This document shows positions 26,092 through 35,800 of a stretch of 64,000 nt of DNA, piece after piece. The notes under the pieces were generated by a model, which saw only the letters and a list, made by a program, of their open reading frames with translations, was not told where the DNA came from and did not search any database. Position 1 is the stretch's first letter; every line of letters begins with the position of its first letter. Source of the stretch: Cystobacter fuscus DSM 2262 (GTDB taxonomy: Bacteria; Myxococcota; Myxococcia; Myxococcales; Myxococcaceae); assembly GCF_000335475.2 (NCBI RefSeq), contig NZ_ANAH02000011.1, positions 248,001 to 312,000 on the forward strand, given 5' to 3'. A program made the translations under genes and the position numbers.

Positions 26092-28828
26092 ATGAATCAG
26101 TCGTCAGCCACGCCAGCGCAGGTGTCTGTCTCCAGCGCGCCGCGGAGCGCCGAACTGCTGTCCACGCGGGAAGGCAATCAGCAGCAGCATCGGATCTGGG
26201 AGTCCGTGCAGCGCGGCCTCATCTATCCCTCTCCGCACGCGCTGTTCGCCACCTTCTTCCGCCAGCCGCAGGGCAGGCCGCTGACCAAGGCGATCCTCCA
26301 GCAGTTGATGAAGGACGTGCGCGCGGCCATCCATGAGCGGTGGCCGAGTGCCAATACCACCGCCATCGTGGGCGTGGGCTTCAAGCTCTGGCAGGAATGG
26401 TGCGCTCAGGAGGGCACGGCGCTCCCGGAGGGGATGCGCTTCCTCTTCCCGGAAGCGGAAGGGGGGAGCTACCGCTCGACGGTCTTCTCCCGCTCCAACG
26501 GAACGTTCGTCGATTCGCAGGCAGACCTCTGGTTCCACATCAAGTCCGACAACCCGGAGCACTGCCCCCAGGTCTTCGCCTTCATCCGCGAGCGCCTGGT
26601 GGACCAGGAGCAGTGCCTGCGCGCCGGGCCCACGGATCACCAGGAAGCCCACAGCAAGTCCCTGCATCCGGATGGCAAGGGCGGCAAGGTGCTCGGCTGC
26701 CGCTTCTCCGAGAACCTCAACAATCCGACGGATCCCCTCACCCTCCAGGATCAGACCCTGGTGGGCTCCGAGGATCCCGAGCGCATCGGCGCCTCGTTCG
26801 TGGTCGCCCAGCGCTTCCTCATCAATTGGGAGAATCTGCTCCACCTGAGCCCCCAGCAGATCGAGGACCTGGTGGGCCGCACCACCGACGACATCATCAT
26901 TCCCTCGCGCGACGAGCGCAGCCACATCCGGTGCGCCCGGGTGCAGGACGCCCAGGGCAACACCTTGCAGGTGCTCCGGCTGGGACTGCCCTTCGGTGAG
27001 ACGCATCTGGAACACAACCAGGAACTCATCGCCCGGGGCGCCAGCAAGCGCGACGAGGCGGGCATCTACTTCGCGGGTTATGCCCGCAGCGTGCGTGTGC
27101 TGGAGTCCATCATGGACAGCCAGATCGGCGGCAGGAGCGGGTTCATGCGCGACCGGCTCCTGTGCGAGATGCGCGCTGACCTGGGCGGCTTCTATTACAT
27201 TCCCAACCAGCGCGAGCTCGGACTCGAGGCCGTGCCGGTGCGCTCGCTCGAGGAGACGGACTGGAAGCGCTTCCCGGGCGTGAACTGGAACCGCCTGGAC
27301 CGGCACTACGAGCTGCGCTCGTCCAACGGGTATATGTATTACAACCACCGGGACTACCTGTTCCGGATGTCCACCCTGTCGGCCGCCGAGCGCGAGAAGT
27401 ACCAGCCTCCCTCGCCCCGGGTCCTCCAACTGCTGGGCACCGCCTTCTCCCGTTGGCAGGACAACTGGTATTTCGACCGCGCCCAGCGCGAGCTCAAGCA
27501 CCTGTGTGCCTATGTCGCGGAGAAGTACGGCCCGGAGAAGGCCCGGGAGGTGATGGCCCTGCCCGTCATGGAGCGCATGGGCTGGACCATCAAGGTGAGC
27601 CTGGGGGATGTCTTCACGAGTGACGAGTATGGCTTCCGGGGCCGCCGCCGAGATGCGTATGGCAACTGGTACAACGGCGCCGACACCTACACCCTGAACG
27701 CCCATGAGCTCATCGTGGGCGCCCTGCCCAACCTGGGCCTCGGCCAGGGCCGCTACGTCATCGACTACGCCCGGAAGGACGAGGAGATCGGCAACTTCTT
27801 CGCCGGCTTGGGCCATGCCTCGGGCGTGGGCCACCTGGTGCCCGGCTTCCAACGCGCCCTGGACCTGGGCCTCGAGGGGCTCGCGGTCGACGTGAAGGGC
27901 CGGAGAGATCGGGAGAGCGATCCGAAGAAGCGCTCGTTCTACGAGGCGGCCCTGCTCGCGCTCGAAGGTGTCCAGGACTACTGCCGGGCCTACGCGCGGC
28001 TCGCGAAGAAGGAGTCGGAGTCCTTCCGGGAAGGCAGCCTCGAGCGGCGCAACCTGCTGGCCATCGCCACCCGGATGACCTCGCTGGTGACGGAGCGTCC
28101 CCGCACCCTGCTCGAGGCCGCCCAGCTCATCTTCACCCTGCACGTCTGCCTGCACCTCATCGGCGAGCCCACCGCCATCGGCCGGCTCGACCAGATGCTC
28201 TACCCCTTCTACGAGAAGGATCTCGCCGCCGGACACCTCGACGCCGAGCAGGCCCAGGAGATCATCGACTGCTTCTGGCTCAAGGTGGGCGAGAAGGTGC
28301 AGCTCAACCGGCAGTTCGTCGAGGACCACCAGCCCTACGGCAACCTCGCCATGGGCGGCGCCAGCGGCAACTACCCGCAAGGGGCCGCCAACAACCAGTG
28401 GATCCAACAGGTGACCGTGGGCGGCACCGTCCCTGCCCGAGCTGGTGCAGGCACTCCTGTGCGACTGGGGCTACAAGATGGACGAGCCCTTCGTCAGCAC
28501 GCTCGCAGGGCCCGCGCGCATCTTCACCGGCCCGGGCGCGGACGCCTTCACCAGCGGGGCGCCCACGGACTTCAACATCCGCGAGGACTTCCCCGTGGCC
28601 TCGCTCGAGCAGGTGCTCCACCGGTTCGCCCAGGGTCAGGGCGCCAACATCCTGACCATCACCTGCGCTAATCCGGAGACCTTCGCCGGGGCCGCCGAGG
28701 ATCCGGAGAAGTACAACCTGCTGCGCGTGCGCATGGGCGGCTGGTCCGAGTTCTTCGTGGCCATGTATCCTGCTCATCAGGCGCATCACCAACGGCGCCC
28801 GCTCAGTGACGCCGCCACGCCGAAGTGA
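26092..28828 (+). pseudogene. Dyp-type peroxidase fused to a glycyl radical (PFL-like) domain, frameshifted
   Basis: Residues about 50-375 follow dye-decolorising peroxidases closely. GASFVVAQRFLINWENLLHL and VGRTTDDIII precede RSHIRCARV (heme-ligand His about 278), then LQVLRLGLPFGE (distal Arg about 296) and DLGGFYYIPNQ. The usual GxxDG is replaced by GCRFSENLNNP. From about 500 the protein resembles pyruvate formate-lyases: GHLVPGFQRALDLGLEGL, RPRTLLEAAQLIF, GRLDQMLYPFYEKDL (about 697) and QQVTVGG. At 28429-28435 the frame is lost; dropping one C from the CCC run joins it to a second frame ending at 28828. That frame contains NLLRVRMGGWSEFF, a glycyl-radical-like motif, and a C-terminal PAHQAHHQRR. 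The join is too short: roughly 200 residues expected to hold the catalytic Cys are not found. The gene is therefore probably inactivated by a deletion plus frameshift, or is a divergent family with a sequencing error. Confidence 0.6.
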
Positions 28829-28924
28829 TGTGGATGGGGCTTGCCCTTTGTTCGCGAGTCCCTTAACTGGGACTCGTTTGCGTTGAGTGGCGAGCCTCCC
28901 CCCCTTTTCATGTGCAGGAGTGAC

Positions 28925-30202
28925 ATGCCCTCGGTGAGCTTCAAGTCCGTGTTCATCGCCGTGCTGTTGGGCACGGCGATCATCGTCGCCGCGCTGTTGG
29001 TCAATTCCAGACGCCCCTCGGTGGAGACGGCGCAGCCCAGCGCGGATCTGGTGCGTGCCACGGGCAAGTGCGCCGAGTGCCACGCGCGGGAGACCTCCGC
29101 CGTGGTGCACCAGTTCGAGCGCAGCCGCCACGCGGAGCGGGGCGTCAATTGTTTGGACTGCCACAAGCCGGTGGAGGGCCAGGAGCCCATGGAGCACCGT
29201 GGCTTCACGATGGCGCGCTCCCTCACCGCGAAGAACTGCGCCCAGTGCCACGCCACCGAATACGAGCAGTTCGCGCGCAGCCGGCACGCGGGGCCCTCCT
29301 GGGCGGCGGTGCGGGGAACGCAGGGCTTCTCGCCGGAGCAGATCGAACTGGGCGAGCGCTTCCATCCCGGGTGGATCAAGCGCCCGGCCCACCCCGTGGG
29401 AGTGCTGGAAGGAGAGGCGGCGACGGTCGGCGGCTGCGACGCGTGCCACGATATTGGCAAGCCCAACGCGGACGGCTCCTTCGGCACCTGTACCGAGTGC
29501 CACTCCCGGCACTCCTCCTCCGTGGCGCTCGCGCGCGAGCCGCGCACCTGCGGCCAGTGCCACATGGGACCGGACCACTCGCAGATCGAGATCTTCGAGG
29601 AGTCCAAGCACGGCGTGATCTTCACCGCGCAGCGGGATCGCTTCAACCTGAACGCCCATCCCAAGCAGTTGACGACGGTGGACATGCCCGCGCCCACCTG
29701 CACCACCTGTCACATGAGCGGACTGGAGGGCCTGAAGGTGACGCACAACCCGGGCGAGCGTCTGGCCTGGTTCCTCTTCGCGCCCGTCTCCACGCGCCGC
29801 CCCGAGGGCAACTCGGGTGAGCTGCAGATGAAGGAGGTGTGCCTGAAGTGCCACGCGCACACCCAGGTGGAGAACTTCTACGCCATCGCGGAGAAGGTGT
29901 TGCTGAGCACCAATGAGAAGGTGAATGGCGCCCAGGCCGTGGTGGCCGCGTTGCGCAAGGAGGGGCTGCTCGATGACAAGCCCTTCAATGAACCCATCGA
30001 GTTCGTCGAGTTCGACCTCTGGCATTACTTCGGCCGCACGGCCAAGCACGGCGCCTACATGGGCGGCGCGGACTTCGTGCAGTGGCACGGCAACTACGAG
30101 CTGGCGCGGCTGCGCAACGAGCTGGACACCATGGCCGAGGAGCTGCGCGCCAAGGGCAAGGGTGGCTCCGGACCGGTGATGCCGGGGGATGCCAGGCAAT
30201 GA
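28925..30202 (+). CDS. Octaheme c-type cytochrome, hydroxylamine oxidoreductase (HAO) family
   Basis: 425 residues. One N-terminal membrane helix (about 8-27) serves as signal anchor. Eight CxxCH heme sites follow: CAECH 49, CLDCH 76, CAQCH 105, CDACH 171, CTECH 189, CGQCH 209, CTTCH 259 and CLKCH 306. The C-terminal helix bundle (DLWHYFGRTAKHGAYMGGADFVQWHGNYEL region) is the hallmark of the HAO family. Proteins of this family either oxidise hydroxylamine/hydrazine or, in heterotrophs, reduce nitrite or hydroxylamine. The periplasmic location follows from the anchor. GGAG lies just upstream of ATG 28925. The stop overlaps the start of the next membrane-protein gene (ATGA), so they form an operon. 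Confidence 0.85.
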   Translation: MPSVSFKSVFIAVLLGTAIIVAALLVNSRRPSVETAQPSADLVRATGKCAECHARETSAVVHQFERSRHAERGVNCLDCHKPVEGQEPMEHRGFTMARSLTAKNCAQCHATEYEQFARSRHAGPSWAAVRGTQGFSPEQIELGERFHPGWIKRPAHPVGVLEGEAATVGGCDACHDIGKPNADGSFGTCTECHSRHSSSVALAREPRTCGQCHMGPDHSQIEIFEESKHGVIFTAQRDRFNLNAHPKQLTTVDMPAPTCTTCHMSGLEGLKVTHNPGERLAWFLFAPVSTRRPEGNSGELQMKEVCLKCHAHTQVENFYAIAEKVLLSTNEKVNGAQAVVAALRKEGLLDDKPFNEPIEFVEFDLWHYFGRTAKHGAYMGGADFVQWHGNYELARLRNELDTMAEELRAKGKGGSGPVMPGDARQ

Positions 30203-31056
30203 CGCTCCGGGAGCGGCTCGGCGCCGTGACGCCCTTCCTCGCGGCGCGTGCATTCGCCTTGGGCAACCTGGCCTTCCTCGGCGTGGACATCCTGCTCGCG
30301 CACGCGGCCAATGACTTCGCCCTCGCCGCGGAGTGGGTGCCCGTCGCCTTCTCGATCGTGGCGCCGCTGCTGCTGCTGCCCGGACTGGTCTCCGAGCGGC
30401 TATGGGCGCGCACCCGGGCGGTGGACGTGGCCGTGGCGTTGGGCTCCATCGGCGTGGGGGTGGTCGGGATGATCCTGCACCTGCACAGCGCCTTCTTCGA
30501 GCGCCAATCGCTGCACGATCTCGTCTACACCGCGCCCTTCGTGGCCCCGCTCTCCTACGTGGGGCTGGGGCTGCTGGTGTTGCTCGACCGCATGGAGGAG
30601 CCGACGGGCCCCGCGTGGGCGAGCTGGGTGGTGATGCTCGCGCTGGGCGGCAGCGTGGGCAACCTGGGGCTGTCACTGCTGGACCACGCGCAGAATGGCT
30701 TCTTCTCCGCGACGGAGTGGATACCCGTGGTGACGGCCGCCTTCGGCACCAGCTTCCTGCTGGTGGCGATGCTGCGTCCGGCGCGCGGCTTCCTGTGGCT
30801 CACCCTGGGGATGATGGGGGTGCAGTCGGCGGTGGGGGTGCTCGGCTTCGCGCTGCACGTGCTCGCCAACCTGCGGAACACGAACGTGCCGCTGTGGGAT
30901 CAGCTCATCTTCGGCGCGCCCATCTTCGCCCCCCTGCTTTTCGCGGACATCTCCGTGCTCGCGGCCATTGGCATGTGGGGCCTGTTACGCGGCGCCTCCC
31001 AGTCCCAGGGCTCGCTTGGAGTAGGCTCGCTCGCTCACGCCTCCAAGGAGGGCTGA
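30199..31056 (+). CDS. Polytopic membrane protein of the HAO operon
   Basis: 285 residues, almost entirely hydrophobic with about eight transmembrane segments. His residues near membrane faces (LLAHAANDF, ILHLHSAFFERQSLH, LLDHAQNGFF, LHVLANLRN) could hold heme or quinone. It is translationally coupled to the octaheme cytochrome gene and followed after 3 bp by a periplasmic protein gene. The obvious inference is a membrane electron-transfer partner (quinol-cytochrome link) for the cytochrome. No named family is recognised. Confidence 0.6.
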   Translation: MTLRERLGAVTPFLAARAFALGNLAFLGVDILLAHAANDFALAAEWVPVAFSIVAPLLLLPGLVSERLWARTRAVDVAVALGSIGVGVVGMILHLHSAFFERQSLHDLVYTAPFVAPLSYVGLGLLVLLDRMEEPTGPAWASWVVMLALGGSVGNLGLSLLDHAQNGFFSATEWIPVVTAAFGTSFLLVAMLRPARGFLWLTLGMMGVQSAVGVLGFALHVLANLRNTNVPLWDQLIFGAPIFAPLLFADISVLAAIGMWGLLRGASQSQGSLGVGSLAHASKEG

Positions 31057-31059
31057 GCG

Positions 31060-31533
31060 ATGTCCAGGCTGCTGCGCTGTATGGTGGTGGGAGTGTGCCT
31101 GCTGGGCGCGGTGCCGGTGGGCGCCGACGCGCCGAAGAAGGACGAGGCTCCCGTCCAGGTGAAGAGCTTCACGGAGCTGCGCAAGGCGCGGCCCGGCCGG
31201 GTCCTCGAGCTGCACGTGGCACCCGCGGGAGTGCTCGCGGACTCGCCCGGCCTCATCTACGCCGAGCCGTGCGATCCCAAGGATCCGGCGATCCGCGCGC
31301 GCACGGGAGTTGTCGGGACGGTCGAGGTCGAGGACGTGCCCCAGGCGACGGCCACGGCGATGAATGCGAAGAATGGCGAGGAGTTCTCCAAGAGGACGGC
31401 CATCACCTGCTATCGCGTCATCGCCCGGCTCAAGTCCAACCAGAAGGGGTGGACGAAGCTCGCGTTCGTCTCGGCGGAGCCCTCTGGCTCCCGGCCGTAT
31501 GACGAGCGCCTGAATCCCGCCCGGGGGGACTGA
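31060..31533 (+). CDS. Periplasmic protein of unknown function, third gene of the HAO operon
   Basis: 157 residues with a signal peptide (MSRLLRCMVVGVCLLGAVPVGADA) and a small beta-rich domain with two cysteines (YAEPCDPKD, AITCYRV). VQVKSFTELRKARPGRVLELHVAPAG suggests an OB-like strand order. The start lies 3 bp after the membrane-protein stop, so it is co-transcribed with the octaheme cytochrome. It may help its assembly or electron transfer, which is inference from context. Confidence 0.6.
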   Translation: MSRLLRCMVVGVCLLGAVPVGADAPKKDEAPVQVKSFTELRKARPGRVLELHVAPAGVLADSPGLIYAEPCDPKDPAIRARTGVVGTVEVEDVPQATATAMNAKNGEEFSKRTAITCYRVIARLKSNQKGWTKLAFVSAEPSGSRPYDERLNPARGD

Positions 31534-31623
31534 GGCCCGGCCCGTGGAAGGCCGACGCGGAAGTGGGAAGGGGACGACGGATGCTGCACTGCGCGCTGTC
31601 GTCGAATAGGCGGGCAGGGCAAG

Positions 31624-32814
31624 ATGCCCCCCACCATGACTTTCGAGGAGTTGGAGCAGCGGTTGAAACTGGGTGAGGACACCGTCACCGAGTTCAAGAG
31701 CACCGTGGTGAACAACTACCAGGTGGACCCGAAGGACATCGCCAAGGCCATCACCGCGATGGCGAACACCAAGGGTGGCCTCCTGTTCCTCGGCGTGGAG
31801 GATGACGGGACGGTGAGTGGTGCCGGGACTCCTCAACAGGTGGACAAGCTGATGCTCCAGGTGAGCAACATCTGTCATCAAGGCATCCAGCCTCCGCTCA
31901 CCTGCACCTTCCAGAAACTGGAGTTCCACGGTCAATCACTTCTGGTCGTGGAGGTCCCCCGCTTCAGCGCCGAGCGTCCGTACCACGTGGCGGGCAAGTA
32001 CTACGTCCGCGATGCGAACCAGTCCCGGGAAGCCCGGCGTGACGAGCTGATCCGCCTGCTCCAGTCGGCCGACTACCACTTCGACGAGGAGCCCGTGGCC
32101 GGCTCCCGTTTCGAGGATCTGGACCCCGAGGCGATCCGCGTCTTCCTCGCCATCCTCTACGATGAGCCCGATGAGGCGAGTGGGCGGCAGCTGCTCTCGG
32201 CCCTGCAGTGCCTGGATGCCACGGGAACGCCGACTGTCACCGGCATGCTGCTCTTCGGACGGGAGCCCCAGCGCAGGTTCCTGGACGCACGCATCTCGGC
32301 CGTGCTGTTCAAGGGCACGGAGTTGACGTCCGACTTCGTCGATCGGAAGGAGATGACGGGCAGGCTGTTCGACCAGGTCGAGGACGCGGTGACCTTCCTC
32401 AAGAAGAACGTGCGCTCGCCCTCGCATGTGGAGGGACTGGAACGGATCGAGGAGGGCTTGCCCGAGAAGGTCCTACGCGAGGCCGTGCTCAATGCCGTGG
32501 CCCATCGTGATTACCGGGCGGCGTCGCAGGTGCGCATCTACGTCTTCGACGACCGGGTGGAGATCGTGAATCCGGGGGAATTGCTCAACAAACTCACGCT
32601 CGATGGCATCCGGATCGGTGGCATCAGCCAGCGCCGCAACCCCGTCCTGGCGGGGCTGCTTGCCCGGGCGCGCCGCCGCGAGAACCTGGGCATGGGTGTT
32701 CCGGAGATGATTCGCCAGATGAAGGCGCGCAAGCTGCCGCCCCCCGAGTTCAGTGTGGGCAACGGCCATTTCCGCGTCGTGCTCCGACTGGCTGGGGAAG
32801 GCGGCCATGCCTGA
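31624..32814 (+). CDS. AlbA_2 (Schlafen-type) DNA-binding protein with RecG-like ATP-binding domain
   Basis: 396 residues. The N-terminal AlbA_2 domain (about 10-135) shows EDTVTEFKSTVVNN, MANTKGGLLFLGVEDDG and KYYVRDANQSREARRDEL, the standard three-part signature. The C-terminal half is the HATPase_c_4 domain of RecG-like putative regulators: PEKVLREAVLNAVAHRDY, VEIVNPGELLNKLT, RRNPVLAGLLARARRRENLGMGVPEMI. Such proteins are described as transcriptional regulators and occur in several anti-phage loci. The last 8 bp overlap the start of the NACHT/sigma gene, so both are made together. ATG 31624 was chosen; ATG 31636 is possible. Confidence 0.85.
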   Translation: MPPTMTFEELEQRLKLGEDTVTEFKSTVVNNYQVDPKDIAKAITAMANTKGGLLFLGVEDDGTVSGAGTPQQVDKLMLQVSNICHQGIQPPLTCTFQKLEFHGQSLLVVEVPRFSAERPYHVAGKYYVRDANQSREARRDELIRLLQSADYHFDEEPVAGSRFEDLDPEAIRVFLAILYDEPDEASGRQLLSALQCLDATGTPTVTGMLLFGREPQRRFLDARISAVLFKGTELTSDFVDRKEMTGRLFDQVEDAVTFLKKNVRSPSHVEGLERIEEGLPEKVLREAVLNAVAHRDYRAASQVRIYVFDDRVEIVNPGELLNKLTLDGIRIGGISQRRNPVLAGLLARARRRENLGMGVPEMIRQMKARKLPPPEFSVGNGHFRVVLRLAGEGGHA

Positions 32815-35800
32815 AACGCCCTGGTGGGAGGGCACGCCCGAGGGCACTCCACTCCTGCTCGCCTTCGTCCAGGTGGTGCGGGAAGACGTGGCGGAGGACT
32901 CGCTTCAACAGCGAGATCGCTACATCGCGGGGGTCGAGTACGTCGCCGACAAGCTCGGCGCGGCCCAGCCCCTGCGCTGGCGCGAGAACGACGTGCTGTT
33001 GCTCGTCCAGGCAGATGAGCCGCACGCGGCCATCATGAATGCGCTCTCGGCCGCGGAGGCCATCCGGGAGCGCGCCATGGTGGACCTGTCGATGACCGTC
33101 AGGCTCGCGGTGCACGCCTCCCGGGTCGACTGGACCCCGGACATGGAGCAACTGGCGCCCCGGGAGGTCTCCCGGTGCGAAGAGCTGGCACGTGCCACAC
33201 CCGCTCAGGGAATCGCCATCACGGAAGACGTGTACCTGGCCCTGACGGACACCGAGCGGCGGCGCTTCGCTCCCCTGGGTACATGGGTCCGCGATGGGCT
33301 GGTCACGTATGTCTTTCCCGCGAGTCTGGCCGCGAAAACGACTCCCGGGATTTTCGGGCCCCTCGCGGATGCGAAACACTGGCAGTCCTTCCGTCGGTAC
33401 GTCGACAGCCCTGAAGTCCGCCGGCTGCGCTACGTTGGCTTTCCGCTCCAGAAGAAGCAGCCCCCCAGTCTGGATATTCGCGAGGTCTTCATCCCACTCG
33501 AGGCTCGGCGCCTCGTTGAACGAGGCCCGAATTGGGCTCATGCGACCCCGTCGCCAGACGTCGAGAGGCAAGAGGTCGCCACTCCGCTCGAATCGCTGGC
33601 GAGGCTCGTGCGGAGACACCGGGCGCTGGTGGTGCTCGGAGACCCCGGTTCGGGGAAGACCACGGTATTGCGCTGGCTGGCGGTGCTCGCCGCTGAGGGA
33701 CCGCTCTCCTGGGCCGAGCAGATGGGCACCGCGGAGCGGCTGCTTCCCGTGCTGGTCAGCGTCGGCCGGTTGGCCCAGTTCCGCTCCCGGCTGGGAGCGG
33801 ATTGCTCCGTCCTCCACGCGCTCGTGGTCTACCTTCAGGACCGTGGCGTGGGAGACGAGGCGGAACTGAGGCCCTTCCTCGAAGGATCGCTGGAGGCGGG
33901 CGAGTGCCTGCTCCTGCTCGATGGGCTCGATGAGATCCAGAGCGAGGAGCGAAGTGGTGTCCTGCGCTGGCTCGAGTCCTTCTGCGCCCGCTATCCCAGC
34001 AACCGCTTCGTTGTTTCTGCTCGTCGGGTGGGTTACTCCGGTTTCGCTCTTCCCGAGGGCGTGGAAGTGGAACTCGGCGGCTTCGAGGACGAACAGATCC
34101 GCCGCTATGTCCGAGCCTTCACGCGTGCCTGCCGCCAGTGGGAGAACGAGGGAGTGCCGGACGAGGCGGGAGCCGACCAGGATGCGGAGCGGCTCCTGGA
34201 AGCGCTCTTCGCCAGTTCCCGCTTGAGGGAACTCGCTCGCAATCCCTTCCTCTTATCCTCCCTGGCCTTGATTCACCGGGCAGAGGGGCGCCTGCCTCGT
34301 CACCGGGTGCAGGCATATGAGATCTTCGCGCGGACCCTGTGCGAAACATGGGGGCAGGCCCGCCGGGTCGTCGCGAGTGGAACGTCCACCCGGGACATCC
34401 GTTACGAGGAAGAGGCCATCCCCATCCTCGGGGAACTCGCGCTGCGGCTGCATCTGGACTGGCCCACGGGAGTGGCTCCCGAGGACTTCGTCATTCGCGT
34501 CCTCTCCCAGTCCATCCAGGAACGGATAGGCGTGGAGCCCTCCGAAGCGGAACGCTCCGCGAGGGAGTTCCTGGATCGCGCGGGCCGGGAAGTGCAGATC
34601 CTGCTGGAGCGCGGAGCGGGCCAGTGGGGTTTTCTCCACCTGACCTTCCAGGAGTTCTTCACCGCCGTGGGGCTGCTTTCGGCGGAGAGCTTCGAGTCCG
34701 TCGCCTTCGAGCACCTTTTCGAGCCTCGTTGGGAGGAAGTCATCCGATTGGGCGTGGGCTACATGGCGCTCATCCAGAAAAGGGCCCAGGCCACGCAGCG
34801 GTTTGTCCGGCAGGTCTTGCTCCATGAGGCACTCGGCTCCCAGCAACATCCGGCTTCTCCCGAGAGGAAGCAGGTCTACCTCGCGGCGCTACTGGCCAGC
34901 GAAGCTGGCGACATCCTGCCTCCCTCCCTACAATCGGAGATCGCCAGGGCCGTGGTGGCGTGGAACCAATCCGTGCCAGAGTCGGTCGCGCTGCCCTTGC
35001 TGGGTGAATTGGCCCTGACAGAGTTCGCGGAACGGATCCTGGATGAACTGCTGAACAACCTCTCCACGCATGAGGATTCCGCGCAGGGGAAGGTCATTCT
35101 CGCGCTAGGAATTCTTCGTGGCGAGCGCTCGCGCAAGGCTCTTCAAATGGCCGCGAAGGCGCGGAGCAGTGCGGTCAGAGTTCATGTCGCCAGGGGCATC
35201 ATCATGGGTGGCGACCCAATGGATTGGGAAACGCTCTCCTTGCTGGTCGATGACCAGGAGCCCAGAGTCCGTAGTTCCGCATTGGCGGGATTCATTTCGT
35301 CTCACGACCAATACAGACGTGACGAGATGCTCGACCTGCTGCTGAACAGCTCTCGAGTAGAGGTGCTGAGGCCCGTCATACAAATCATCAGGGCCTTGCA
35401 CGTAAAAAACCTTCAATCAAGGACCCTCAATACGGCCCAATCCAGGGTTGTTCGGCATGCCATCCGCAGAGGTCTTTCTCATGAAGATGAGGGGGTGCGA
35501 GAGGAGTCGTTTTTTCTCCTCGCCATGGCACGAGAGCACTTCCCGGAAGAGGTCCACGCTCACGCGGAAGAACTCGAAGAGTTCATCGCATCGAACCTTG
35601 CCCTCTCTCCCTCACTGCAAAAGGGTCCTCGGGTAGATGAGGAGAAGGATTTGCACGGCCGGGCCCTTCAAAGGGACCCCTTGATCCTGACCGATCTCTT
35701 CCAGTCTTTCACAAGCCAGATCGAAAGCTTTCTGCGGCATGACCTGAAGTGCGACGCGGAAACGGCCCATGCGGCCGTCTTTGATGTGCTCCTCTCGTAT

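Noticed and set aside
26104-28407. 767-codon minus-strand frame over the peroxidase/glycyl-radical gene
   Set aside because: Its composition is that of a shadow and the plus strand has clear domains.
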